30,238 bases of DNA, from contig JAVBMQ010000053.1 of the NCBI GenBank assembly GCA_031552335.1, positions 1 to 30,238 on the forward strand. Reading direction: 5' to 3'. The notes below the pieces were generated by a model that saw only the letters and a list, made by a program, of their open reading frames with translations, did not search any database and was not told where the DNA came from. The position numbers and the translations under genes were made by a program. Positions 1 through 7,751 of the stretch are shown piece after piece; the first letter of the stretch is position 1, and the number at the start of each line of letters is the position of its first letter. The stretch comes from JAISFI01 sp031552335. GTDB taxonomy: Bacteria > Bacteroidota > Bacteroidia > Bacteroidales > Azobacteroidaceae.

Positions 1-1344
1 TTCCGAATAAAGTTCAGGTTCATACCTGATATACCAGTATTCATTGGGTTCATATTCGAAGGTAGTAAAACCACCTGAAGGATATGTCATCCGGTTCATG
101 ACCTCGAGGATTCCTCCCATGGAAACAGGTTTGATATAATCGAAGGTATAAGCAGGTTTGCTTAAGCTTGAATTGTCTGTTTTAATGCCTGTTTCCTGCA
201 GGGATTTTAACAGTAAGATATGGTCCCGGTCGTCCTGGTAGGTAAAGTTGTATTTTTTGAAACATTTGTTGGTTTGTTTGTCAATCAATTCGATGCGATC
301 GAGTTTGTACCATTTGAATCCGGTGGTGTCTATGATCCCAAAACGCACCAATGCCCTTGTATCCGATGGCGGGTAATTCCGTTCATTGGATACCGAGCGG
401 ATAAAATTGACCGTTACCGGCAGTTTATCTCCCCGGATGCTTTTCAGGTAGACGGGTTGTATAACGGAAGCATCCGCCGGTCCATACTGTTGTTTGTCCT
501 CGGCAGAAGGGATTTCCTTAAACGTAGATCCCACAACATTCCCCCAATAATTATAAGCAGTAGTTTGTAAGGTGCTGTTATTGTAAGACAGCGAGTAAAT
601 ACTGTAGCCCCGTTCATAGTCAAAATACACACATTCCCCTTCGGGAGATTCGATACGTGTCAGGAACCAGGAAATGGCATTTTGGGATCCGGGTCTCGAG
701 GAGTATTCAGTGGAATTTTCGGCTTCCGAACCAGCCGTTTCGTGTCCGAAAACATAAGAAAAGCCATCCGGGGTACAAAGGGTAAAGCCGGTGACGGATG
801 GAAGTTGATATCCACTGCTGTCAGTTCTCAGGGGAGTAGTATTGCATGTAATCTGGATATCTACATTAGAGGAGCTTACAATAAATCGGCCCTGGTGGTA
901 AAAGAAAGATCCGGAATTCCCGCAAAAATTGAAGAAATAGTCATCCGTATCGATGCTGTCGCGGTTAAAAGGGTAATAGAATTTCCCGTCTGTACTTCGG
1001 ACATCTTCATCGGCAACTCCCCTGATGACACGGTTGATGACTCCTCCGGCTGAGAGGTTCCAGCCCAATCCTGTCCACCCGGGATGATACACTTCTTCCA
1101 TCTGTCTTTTGGGCGGATTGTAATTCAGCTTGATAGGAACAGTGATTTTCTGGCTTTTGAGGGTGTACAACGGAATGTTGATATTGCAACTGCCCCGGAA
1201 CAGGTCTGTCTCTACGTTTTCAAATCCGGAGGCATTGGGACTTTGTGCACTGACGGTAATCTCAGGATCCTGCGATTGGGCAGGAAAAGAAACAATACAA
1301 GTGCAGATGCTTAGTAAAAGCAACTTCAGATAGTTTGTCTTCAT
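1..1344 (-). CDS. RHS/YD-repeat-type secreted protein, N-terminal 448 codons (3' end outside window)
   Basis: The frame opens with ATG at 1344-1342 and stays open to the left edge, so 448 codons are present and the stop lies outside. Residues 1-25 are a Sec signal peptide (MKTNYLKLLLLS, then a hydrophobic run ending PAQSQ). The mature start resembles the N-terminal region of Bacteroidetes RHS/SpvB-like surface proteins: an early beta-rich stretch with GSCNINIPLYTL near residue 51, the family-like segment GWTGLGWNLSAGGVINRVI at 89-107, then many Tyr/Asp-rich beta strands such as FDYERGYSIYSLSY and FEYEPNEYWYIRYEP. Such proteins are usually very large, with YD-repeat shells that may enclose a variable C-terminal domain; that part cannot be seen here. 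The gene lies 36 bp downstream of the secreted-protein gene at 1381-2535 and is probably cotranscribed with it. Family assignment is by motif and composition; toxin, adhesin or structural role is unknown. Confidence 0.72.
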   Translation of the reverse strand, partial: MKTNYLKLLLLSICTCIVSFPAQSQDPEITVSAQSPNASGFENVETDLFRGSCNINIPLYTLKSQKITVPIKLNYNPPKRQMEEVYHPGWTGLGWNLSAGGVINRVIRGVADEDVRSTDGKFYYPFNRDSIDTDDYFFNFCGNSGSFFYHQGRFIVSSSNVDIQITCNTTPLRTDSSGYQLPSVTGFTLCTPDGFSYVFGHETAGSEAENSTEYSSRPGSQNAISWFLTRIESPEGECVYFDYERGYSIYSLSYNNSTLQTTAYNYWGNVVGSTFKEIPSAEDKQQYGPADASVIQPVYLKSIRGDKLPVTVNFIRSVSNERNYPPSDTRALVRFGIIDTTGFKWYKLDRIELIDKQTNKCFKKYNFTYQDDRDHILLLKSLQETGIKTDNSSLSKPAYTFDYIKPVSMGGILEVMNRMTYPSGGFTTFEYEPNEYWYIRYEPELYSE

Positions 1345-1380
1345 AAGTAAAAGTGGTATTTTTTTTAGTGTGTTTTATTT

Positions 1381-2535
1381 TTATCGTTTCAGGATCTTCT
1401 CGCTTAAGATATAATCATCCAACCGGATATTGAGCACATATTCTGATTTGGGGCACTGCCCCATATAGATCTGCCGGGTAAGGATTCCTTCGGGTTGGCT
1501 TCCCCAATCTTCTTCAAGCATAAGCCGACCTTGGCGGTCGCTTAATTGTATACGGATTTTGTTAGCCGGTTTAGGAAGGTATATTTCTATCTCGAGGTTG
1601 GTTACTACAGGAGTTGGGTAGTGGTTGTAAGTCAAGCCTTCCCAGGGATTGGTGTTTAGATGGATGTTATGATCTTCTATCTCCAAAGAATCTAACACGG
1701 CCAGATTATCCTCATCTCCATCTAAGTAATAATGCTCCTGGGGAGGATAGAAGAATGCGGTACCGAAGAAATCCCTGGCTTCACCATGAATAATCTCTCG
1801 GCTCTTGACGGTTTCAAAGACCGGATAACGGTAACCCTGTACATACCAGCGGTAAGTTTCCAACTCCAAAACTACGGTGTCGGTTTGGAGGCGGTAGTCA
1901 ATGCTGTCAGGAGCAATCTTAGGAACAGATTTGTCAGGAAAAGGGTTGTCATATTCCAACGGGTACATATCCTCTACAATCCGTCTAAAAGTACGGGTAC
2001 GAAGGACATGTTTTATAGTGTCTTTACTGGGAAGGATCATCATCCCATAAGCATCGGCTTCTGTTTCTGTTGTACCCATGGCGCCCAGGAACATATGTTC
2101 ACAGTAACGGCCCTGGCCATGATAATAACTTTGGATGTGATCTTTATATTGGGCTGGATATTTCAATAACAACTCCGGTTGTGAGTTCTTAACAATAGTT
2201 GTTGGATTTTCAAATCCCCAAAGTAATAATGAATCATTGGAGAGGGCATAGTAGTATTTGGTGCGGTGCTCAATACCAACAGTCAACGAATCTCCCTGAT
2301 TGAAATATGAAAGATTGTATTCCTCATCTACCGTCTCCAATTGACTAAAATCCCATAGGACATTTTCACCGGAACGGCCGGGATCTTTATAGCTGACTTG
2401 TTGTTTTATAACAACATCTTCCGGACGGAACATGTTCAGCTTGCTTTGCAGGGTATGTTGAGAAAATACCTGCACAACAAAAAGAGAAAATAAGGTAACA
2501 GCGAATGAACGCTTAAGGTACATGGTGTGCGTCAT
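1381..2535 (-). CDS. Secreted protein with T9SS-like C-terminal sorting domain, function unknown
   Basis: 384 codons. I do not recognise the main body. A signal peptide is clear (MYLKRSFAVTLFSLFVVQVFSQ region). The start used is the ATG at 2535; an in-frame ATG four codons later (2523) gives an equally good signal peptide. The mature protein is rich in Tyr, Asp and Glu and predicted beta-rich. The last about 75 residues look like a degenerate type A T9SS sorting domain: YPTPVVTNLEIEIYLP, then IQLSDRQGRLMLEE, then YVLNIRLDDYILSEKILKR, the usual pattern of 'NP' start, DxxGR turn and terminal basic strand. The gene precedes the RHS-type gene on the same strand, suggesting a two-gene unit in which this protein is a surface partner. 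A TAnnTTTG box lies about 28 bp upstream. Confidence 0.7.
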   Translation of the reverse strand: MTHTMYLKRSFAVTLFSLFVVQVFSQHTLQSKLNMFRPEDVVIKQQVSYKDPGRSGENVLWDFSQLETVDEEYNLSYFNQGDSLTVGIEHRTKYYYALSNDSLLLWGFENPTTIVKNSQPELLLKYPAQYKDHIQSYYHGQGRYCEHMFLGAMGTTETEADAYGMMILPSKDTIKHVLRTRTFRRIVEDMYPLEYDNPFPDKSVPKIAPDSIDYRLQTDTVVLELETYRWYVQGYRYPVFETVKSREIIHGEARDFFGTAFFYPPQEHYYLDGDEDNLAVLDSLEIEDHNIHLNTNPWEGLTYNHYPTPVVTNLEIEIYLPKPANKIRIQLSDRQGRLMLEEDWGSQPEGILTRQIYMGQCPKSEYVLNIRLDDYILSEKILKR

Positions 2536-2562
2536 ATCTTAATTAAGTTTAAATTTATGGCG

Positions 2563-2570
2563 CAAAGATA
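2563..2570 (-). promoter_or_regulatory. Putative -7 promoter box of the secreted protein/RHS unit
   Basis: On the minus strand the bases read TATCTTTG, an exact match to the Bacteroidetes primary sigma -7 consensus TAnnTTTG, placed 28 bp before the ATG at 2535. No good TTTG -33 element is seen at the expected distance, so the site may need an activator (see the direct repeats at 2596-2626). Confidence 0.5.
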
Positions 2571-2595
2571 TGAGTTTATTTTTTAAATAAAAATG

Positions 2596-2626
2596 TTTTA
2601 GTGTTAATATTTCATATTTTAGTGTT
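2596..2626 (-). repeat. Pair of 10-bp direct repeats upstream of the RHS-unit promoter
   Basis: The plus-strand sequence ttttagtgtt occurs at 2596-2605 and again at 2617-2626, a period of 21 bp, or two helical turns. On the transcribed (minus) strand these read AACACTAAAA twice and lie about 26 and 47 bp upstream of the TATCTTTG box. Helical phasing beside a promoter lacking a clear -33 element suggests an activator site. The region is AT-rich, so chance similarity is possible. Confidence 0.35.
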
Positions 2627-2634
2627 TATTGTGG

Positions 2635-2655
2635 TTAAACCTGTAGCAGGCTTAA
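2635..2655 (-). terminator. Possible terminator hairpin after the ATP synthase operon
   Basis: A 9-bp stem (TTAAGCCTG with CAGGTTTAA, one G-U pair) closes a 3-base loop 26 bp downstream of the atpG stop. It is not followed by a clear U-run, so it could be a weak terminator or an mRNA 3'-end stabiliser. Confidence 0.4.
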
Positions 2656-2680
2656 AGGAAAAAGTTGTCCAATATTTAAA

Positions 2681-3556
2681 TTACTTCAACGCTTCCGCCC
2701 CACCAATAATATCCAACAACTCACTCGTAATTGTCTGCTGGCGTTGCTTATTATATTGAATGGTAAGATCCTCCAGAATTTCACTGGCATTATCCGTAGC
2801 AATCTGCATGGCAACTGTACGGGCAGCTTGTTCTGCTGCTGCTGAATCCAATGCTATAGAAAAGATTTTAGAACGTAATGATTTTGGTATTAGTGATTCC
2901 AGAATAGTCTTCTTATCCGGTTCTACAATATAATCCGTCATCAGAGAAGTATTGACATCATGAGATTGGCTTCCCAGTTCAATGGGTAAAAATTGTTCGT
3001 GGGTCAGCACCTGGACTGCTGTACTTTTGAAATGATTGTATATCAGTTCAACCCGGTCGATCTTTTTCGAGAGAAAATGATCAATTAATTCATCTGCAAG
3101 AAGTTTTGCTTCTTCAAAGTTCGGCTTTTCCATCATTTCTATGAAACTGCCTTCTTTCTTCAGATTGTCTTTATCAACAGCATGTTCTATCTTCTTCCCC
3201 AAAGGATAAATCAATATATTTTCTTTCGGAAGATGTTCATATTCTTTCATTCGTTCAAAAAAAGAACGGATTACATTAGAATTAAACGCACCACAAAGAC
3301 TGGAATTAGAAGAAACAACCACAAAAGCGACAGACTTCACCTCTCTTTTTTCAGCCAAAAGAGAATTAAATTCAGTTTCGGATGACAAAAAACTATTTAA
3401 TATCTCCATCAACCGGTTTTCATAAGGCAGAAATCTCTCAATCTGACTCTGAGCCTTACGCAATTTCGCCGATGCAACCATTTTCATCGCCGACGTAATT
3501 TTTTGCGTAGACTTTACTGAATTAATCCTACCTTTTATTTCTTTCAGTGAAGCCAT
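2681..3556 (-). CDS. atpG: F1 ATP synthase subunit gamma
   Basis: 291 codons, the normal size for the gamma subunit, which forms the central rotating shaft of F1 and couples proton flow through the c-ring to catalysis in the alpha/beta hexamer. The N-terminal helix carries the signature ASLKEIKGRINSVKSTQKIT followed by AMKMVASAKLRKAQ, and the C-terminal helix contains ARTVAMQIATDNASEI and QQTITSELLDIIGGAEAL, the two ends that form the coiled-coil shaft. It is the last gene of the operon, 2 bp after the atpA stop, so translational coupling to atpA is likely. A possible hairpin follows at 2635-2655. Confidence 0.98.
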   Translation of the reverse strand: MASLKEIKGRINSVKSTQKITSAMKMVASAKLRKAQSQIERFLPYENRLMEILNSFLSSETEFNSLLAEKREVKSVAFVVVSSNSSLCGAFNSNVIRSFFERMKEYEHLPKENILIYPLGKKIEHAVDKDNLKKEGSFIEMMEKPNFEEAKLLADELIDHFLSKKIDRVELIYNHFKSTAVQVLTHEQFLPIELGSQSHDVNTSLMTDYIVEPDKKTILESLIPKSLRSKIFSIALDSAAAEQAARTVAMQIATDNASEILEDLTIQYNKQRQQTITSELLDIIGGAEALK

Positions 3557-3558
3557 AA

Positions 3559-5139
3559 TTATTTAAAGTCTTTTGCCACTTCCAACGCCGTTTCCTGTAA
3601 TAACCGGGCAACTTCATCTGTAAGAGCACCTGTTTTCAGGACATCGAGTACTTGTGTTTTATATTTTAATTGAAGCACATCTAAGAATGTAGTTTCAAAT
3701 TCTCGGACTTTCTCTACAGGAATATCCTTCAGCAGACCTTGGGTTCCACAATAAATAATAGCAATTTCTTTCTCTACAGAAAGAGGTTTGTATTGTGGCT
3801 GGATCAATAATTCGGAGTTCTTGCGACCTTTATCTAAGGTCATTCTTGTTACCTGGTCCATATCTCCCCCAAATTTCGTAAACGCCTCCAACTCACGATA
3901 TTGAGCCTGATCAGTTTTCAGAGTTCCTGCAATTTTTTTCATCGCTTTGATCTGAGCATTTCCACCTACACGGGATACTGAAATACCTACGTTAACCGCA
4001 GGACGGATACCGGCATTAAACAAAGCAGTTTCTAAGAAAATTTGTCCGTCGGTAATAGAAATTACATTGGTGGGAATATACGCCGAAACGTCTCCGGCCT
4101 GTGTCTCAATCAAAGGCAAAGCAGTCAAAGAACCACCTCCTTTTACTTTATCTTTCAGGTTATCGGGCAAATCATTCATTTGCCGGGCAACCTCATCATT
4201 GGCAATAATCTTGGCTGCACGTTCCAGCAAACGGGAGTGCAGATAAAAAATATCTCCGGGATAAGCTTCACGACCGGAAGGACGACGCAAAATCAGCGAC
4301 ACTTCACGGTAAGAAACAGCCTGTTTGGATAAGTCATCATACACTACCAAAGCATGTCTTCCGGTATCCCTGAAATATTCACCGATAGCAGCTCCGCCAA
4401 ACGGCGCATAAAACTGCATCGCTGCCGGATCAGATGCTGTTGCGGAAACAACTACCGTATATTCCATAGCACCATGTTCCTGAAGGGTATGTACAATATT
4501 AGCTACAGTAGAACCTTTTTGCCCGATAGCAACATAAATACAATAAACAGGATCTCCTGCCAGGAAATTCTCCCGTTGGTTAATAATTGTATCAATAGCA
4601 ATGGCAGTCTTCCCGGTCTGACGGTCACCAATAATCAATTCCCGCTGACCTCTTCCGATAGGAATCATTGCATCAATGGATTTAATACCTGTCTGTAAGG
4701 GTTGGTTTACCGGTTGACGGAAAATAACTCCCGGGGCTTTTCTTTCCAGAGGCATTTCCAGCAACTCACCGGTAATAGTACCTAACCCATCAATCGGACG
4801 GCCTAAAGAATCTACCACGCGCCCCAGCAAACCTTCTCCGGCCATGATGGATGCGATTCGTCCGGTGCGCTTCACCGTATCACCTTCCTCTACCAAATCG
4901 GTCGATCCCAGCAATACAGCTCCCACATTGTCTTCCTCCAGGTTCATCACGATGGCCATCAAACCGTTTTCAAATTCCAGCAACTCGCCAGATTCGGCAT
5001 TGGAAAGTCCGAAAATACGTACCACACCGTCACTTACCTGTAACACGGTACCTATTTCTTCAAATTTCACACGGGTATCAATACCCTCGAGTTGCATTTT
5101 CAAAATGTCTGAAACTTCGCTTGCTTTTATTTCGGGCAT
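3559..5139 (-). CDS. atpA: F1 ATP synthase subunit alpha
   Basis: 526 codons, typical for alpha, the non-catalytic nucleotide-binding subunit of the F1 hexamer. The Walker A loop GDRQTGKT lies at residues 171-178. Other family hallmarks are VSDGVVRIFGL near 35, GIKSIDAMIPIGRGQRELI just before the P-loop, and further on LILRRPSGREAYPGDIFYLHSRLLERAA and the NVGISVSRVGG segment. The start at 5139 (ATG, MPEIKASEVSDILK) aligns with family N termini. The gene is separated from atpH by 93 bp containing a long inverted AT-rich repeat, but abuts atpG (2 bp). Confidence 0.98.
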   Translation of the reverse strand: MPEIKASEVSDILKMQLEGIDTRVKFEEIGTVLQVSDGVVRIFGLSNAESGELLEFENGLMAIVMNLEEDNVGAVLLGSTDLVEEGDTVKRTGRIASIMAGEGLLGRVVDSLGRPIDGLGTITGELLEMPLERKAPGVIFRQPVNQPLQTGIKSIDAMIPIGRGQRELIIGDRQTGKTAIAIDTIINQRENFLAGDPVYCIYVAIGQKGSTVANIVHTLQEHGAMEYTVVVSATASDPAAMQFYAPFGGAAIGEYFRDTGRHALVVYDDLSKQAVSYREVSLILRRPSGREAYPGDIFYLHSRLLERAAKIIANDEVARQMNDLPDNLKDKVKGGGSLTALPLIETQAGDVSAYIPTNVISITDGQIFLETALFNAGIRPAVNVGISVSRVGGNAQIKAMKKIAGTLKTDQAQYRELEAFTKFGGDMDQVTRMTLDKGRKNSELLIQPQYKPLSVEKEIAIIYCGTQGLLKDIPVEKVREFETTFLDVLQLKYKTQVLDVLKTGALTDEVARLLQETALEVAKDFK

Positions 5140-5149
5140 AATTCTTTGA

Positions 5150-5249
5150 ATTATAATTTTGAATTTTGAATTTTGAATTTTGAATTTAAAAAGCCATATG
5201 CATTCCTCAATTCAAAATTCAAAATTTAGAATTCAAAATTTTGAATTTA
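5150..5249. repeat. AT-rich inverted repeat with tandem TTTTGAA units between atpH and atpA
   Basis: Four perfect tandem copies of ttttgaa occupy 5157-5184. An 18-base segment (5169-5186) pairs perfectly with 5209-5226 across a 22-base loop, and further copies in inverted orientation continue to about 5249. The right arm runs into atpH: its last residues (NSKF) and the TGA stop at 5235-5233 are repeat sequence. In the mRNA this would fold into an AT-rich hairpin between two cotranscribed genes. Confidence 0.85.
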
Positions 5250-5778
5250 TTAGTTGATTTTTCAATCTATATAATTGCGTCTTTACGCTTGCATCCAATT
5301 GATTATCCTCCAGTCTGAGGATAAATCCGCCTATGATATCAGGATCTTCTGTTGTTACAAAATCTGCCTGTTTATGTGTGGTCTGTAAAATGACTGACTT
5401 CAGTGAATCTTTCATTTTCTCGGAAGCCTGGTTCGGGGTGATCAGGCGGGCGATCACAATTTCCTTTTGTTTCCGGTAATATTCCTGATACATCAACGCT
5501 ACAGACAAGGCATAAGCTTCCCGTTTATTTTGCATCAGCAATTGTAACAGGCTCCGGCATGAATCACTTACAGTAACTCCGGCGGCCGTAGTCATCACTT
5601 TCACTTTTTCTTTTCCGGGAACAGTAGGATCGTCCAATACTTTTTTCAAAGAATGTACCGAAAAGAAATGCTCTGAAAAGATTTTCATCTCCTCATAAAG
5701 ACGTGTCTCCTCTCCTTTTTCCCGGGCAAAAGCGTAAATTGCTTTGGCGTAGCGTAATGATATTTTTCCTGAATCCAC
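5233..5778 (-). CDS. atpH: F1 ATP synthase subunit delta
   Basis: 181 codons, normal length. Delta links the top of F1 to the peripheral stalk b subunits. Family features are the N-terminal helix ISLRYAKAIYAFAREKGEE and the C-terminal beta-rich part with ARLITPNQASEKMK and DPDIIGGFILRLEDNQLDASVKTQL. The start is GTG at 5778: an in-frame TAA lies two codons upstream and no suitable ATG follows before the conserved helix, so the weak start is forced. The gene is bracketed by AT-rich hairpin repeats; the upstream repeat occupies the whole leader and the downstream one encodes the final residues and stop. Translation of this single-copy subunit may therefore be affected by local mRNA structure. 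Confidence 0.95.
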   Translation of the reverse strand: MDSGKISLRYAKAIYAFAREKGEETRLYEEMKIFSEHFFSVHSLKKVLDDPTVPGKEKVKVMTTAAGVTVSDSCRSLLQLLMQNKREAYALSVALMYQEYYRKQKEIVIARLITPNQASEKMKDSLKSVILQTTHKQADFVTTEDPDIIGGFILRLEDNQLDASVKTQLYRLKNQLINSKF

Positions 5779-5783
5779 TTTTT

Positions 5784-5880
5784 AAAATTACGAATTAAGA
5801 ATTACGAATTACGAATTAAGAATTACGAATTAAGATTATCTAAAGACATTTTAAATTCTTAATTTTTAATTCTTAATTTC
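5784..5880. repeat. AT-rich inverted repeat with GAATTACGAATTAAG-type units between atpF and atpH
   Basis: The left part (5784-5837) is built of alternating gaattaag and gaattacg units. The segment 5816-5834 pairs with 5858-5876, leaving two mismatches in 19, across a 23-base loop. The right arm 5854-5879 is identical over 26 bases to 23051-23076. The right arm overlaps the end of atpF: its last codons (EIKN) and TAA stop are repeat sequence. Confidence 0.85.
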
Positions 5881-6357
5881 ATTAAGTAATTTATCGGCCA
5901 GTTCAATCTGGGCCGTTTGATTGTCCAGATTTTTCCGAAGAACCTTCTCTGCTATATCCACAGAAAGCCTCGCTACTTCTGCACGAATTTCTTTCATGGC
6001 ATCTTCTTTTTCACGCTGTATAGTAATCCTGGTTGCTTCTTTGACCTTTTCTGCTTCAATTTCTGCCTGATGCTTAGCCTCTTTGATCAGTTTATTTCGT
6101 GTATCGGCAGCATCTTTCAGCAGTTCTAATTGTTTTTCATGTGCTTCCGCCATTAATCGCTCTCCTTCGGCTTTAATACCAGCCAGTTGTTCGTTGGCTT
6201 CTTTAGCCGTTTTCAGAGAATCTTCAATATAGTGGGCACGTTCTTCAACTCCCTTGATAATAGAAGGCCAGGCAAATTTAGCCAGTATATAAAATACGAC
6301 TAAAAATGCGAGTAGCATCCAAAATACTAATCCTATTTCGGGGGTAAACAATCCCAT
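5866..6357 (-). CDS. atpF: F0 ATP synthase subunit b
   Basis: 163 codons, normal for the membrane-anchored peripheral stalk subunit. One transmembrane helix occupies about residues 8-30 (GLVFWMLLAFLVVFYILAKFAW), followed by PSIIKGVEERAHYIEDSL and a long charged, Ala-, Glu- and Lys-rich helix to the C terminus, expected to dimerise and reach delta. It lies 12 bp downstream of atpE. Its C-terminal codons and stop fall inside an AT-rich dispersed repeat. Confidence 0.96.
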   Translation of the reverse strand: MGLFTPEIGLVFWMLLAFLVVFYILAKFAWPSIIKGVEERAHYIEDSLKTAKEANEQLAGIKAEGERLMAEAHEKQLELLKDAADTRNKLIKEAKHQAEIEAEKVKEATRITIQREKEDAMKEIRAEVARLSVDIAEKVLRKNLDNQTAQIELADKLLNEIKN

Positions 6358-6369
6358 TGCCTGTATGTA

Positions 6370-6627
6370 TTACATGAAAAAAGCCAATGCACAAACGATG
6401 ATGGCGAAGAAAGCAACACCTTCTATCAATGCAGCAGCAACAATCATATTACTTCTAAGATCTCCGATAGCTTCCGGCTGACGGGCCATTGCTTCCATTG
6501 CCTGACCACCGATACGTCCGATTCCAAGTCCGGCTCCAAGTACTGCCAATCCGGCACCTATAGCAGCCCCCAATTTAGCAACACCGGCTCCGGCTGCTGC
6601 TTGCAATAATACAGTTAATAACATCAT
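6370..6627 (-). CDS. atpE: F0 ATP synthase subunit c (proton-type)
   Basis: 85 codons, two transmembrane helices joined by the polar loop MARQPEAIGD. The rotor ring is built from this protein. The first helix is Gly/Ala-rich (AAIGAGLAVLGAGLGIGRIGG) and the second carries the ion-binding carboxylate E69 in AALIEGVAFFAII. Aligned by the RQPE loop to the sodium-binding Ilyobacter subunit, the position of its essential Gln32 is Ile36 here and its Ser66 is Gly70, so the sodium ligands are absent and proton coupling is expected. The start could be either of the first two Met codons. Confidence 0.97.
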   Translation of the reverse strand: MMLLTVLLQAAAGAGVAKLGAAIGAGLAVLGAGLGIGRIGGQAMEAMARQPEAIGDLRSNMIVAAALIEGVAFFAIIVCALAFFM

Positions 6628-6659
6628 AACTTTTTATTTAGAATTTATACTTAAAATAC

Positions 6660-7751
6660 TTATTTATTAATCGTCGCCTTCTCTGAATGATGATGTGGTT
6701 CAACCCGGGCCATGCCGATAAACAGAGCTGATAACATGGTAAATACATATGCCTGGATAAAACAAACCAGCACATCAATCAATATCATGAATATGGAAAA
6801 TAATACAGAGATCACTGAAACTGCGGAACCGGCAATCACTCCCATCATAGATGAAAAAATAAATATGAGACTAACCAATACCAAAACAATCATATGTCCG
6901 GCAAGCATATTGGCGAACAAACGCATCATCAAGGCAAATGGCTTGGTAAGAATTCCGATAATTTCAATAACCGGCATCAACGGAACCGGCACTTTCAACC
7001 AAAGAGGCACCTCCGGCCAGAAAATTTCTTTCCAATACTCTTTGGTTCCATAAACATTCGTGATAATAAAAGTCAACACAGCCAAAACCAATGTCACTGC
7101 AATATTTCCAGTCACATTAGCTCCTCCCGGAAAAATGGGAACCAGTCCTAACAGGTTGCTGAGAAAAACAAAGAAAAATGCTGTCAGTAAATAAGGCGCA
7201 AATTTTTTATAATCCTTCCCTACTGATGGTTTTATTAAATCTTCATATATAAACAAAAATAACATTTCTATGGCTCCGGCAAAACCTTTCCTGGCTCTCA
7301 ATGGCTCTTTTGAGTAACTTTTGGCCAAAGTCAGGAAAATAACTATAAGTAAAATACCGGATAAGATGATAGAAGCCGCATTTTTTGTCAGTGACAGATC
7401 CAACGGACGGATCATTTCTCCTCCGGAAGAATTTTCCACTACTTTATCTGTGTATTTTTCAGCAGTAGAAATGTAAAAGCCTTCATATGGTTCTCCATGA
7501 GCCAAATGAGATGATGAGAAAACAAACCATCCCTTCTCCTGACTTTTCACGATAATCGGCAATGGAATAGAGATATGACGATCTCCTAAAGAAAGCAAAT
7601 GCCAGTCATAAGCATCACCCACATGACCGAAGATGATCTCCTTTGGATTTACGTCCTCTGTATGACTAACTTTTTGCATTGCCAATAAGGCTCCAAGTAA
7701 AATCACTATAGTGATCAGAAAATACAGTAATATATTTTTATTTTGCCTCAT
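6660..7751 (-). CDS. atpB: F0 ATP synthase subunit a with N-terminal export-like extension
   Basis: 363 codons, about 90 longer than the E. coli subunit. The core contains the hydrophobic helices typical of the stator proton channel, including APYLLTAFFFVFLSNLLGLVP and the essential arginine R277 in LMMRLFANMLAGHMIV, which faces the c-ring carboxylate. The first 130 residues are an extension: a signal-like helix (NILLYFLITIVILLGALLAM) followed by a soluble, His- and Gly-containing segment (GHVGDAYDWHLLSLGDRHIS). To my knowledge long N-terminal extensions of this kind are common in Bacteroidetes subunit a; whether the first helix is cleaved cannot be judged. The start overlaps the end of the preceding small membrane protein gene by 14 bp. 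Confidence 0.96.
   Translation of the reverse strand: MRQNKNILLYFLITIVILLGALLAMQKVSHTEDVNPKEIIFGHVGDAYDWHLLSLGDRHISIPLPIIVKSQEKGWFVFSSSHLAHGEPYEGFYISTAEKYTDKVVENSSGGEMIRPLDLSLTKNAASIILSGILLIVIFLTLAKSYSKEPLRARKGFAGAIEMLFLFIYEDLIKPSVGKDYKKFAPYLLTAFFFVFLSNLLGLVPIFPGGANVTGNIAVTLVLAVLTFIITNVYGTKEYWKEIFWPEVPLWLKVPVPLMPVIEIIGILTKPFALMMRLFANMLAGHMIVLVLVSLIFIFSSMMGVIAGSAVSVISVLFSIFMILIDVLVCFIQAYVFTMLSALFIGMARVEPHHHSEKATINK

Noticed and set aside
682..1314. Overlapping plus-strand open frames in the first 1.3 kb
   Set aside because: They are complements of the continuous RHS-type frame on the minus strand, which has a signal peptide and family motifs.
1732..2169. 145-codon plus-strand open frame
   Set aside because: Antisense to the secreted-protein gene at 1381-2535; no signal peptide, no motif and no neighbouring regulatory element.
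5150..5249. CRISPR-like repeat array
   Set aside because: Units are 7 bases, directly adjacent without spacers, and there are no cas genes; it is a tandem/inverted low-complexity repeat.
6370..6627. Sodium-type ATP synthase c subunit
   Set aside because: The Gln and Ser/Thr sodium ligands are replaced by Ile36 and Gly70.
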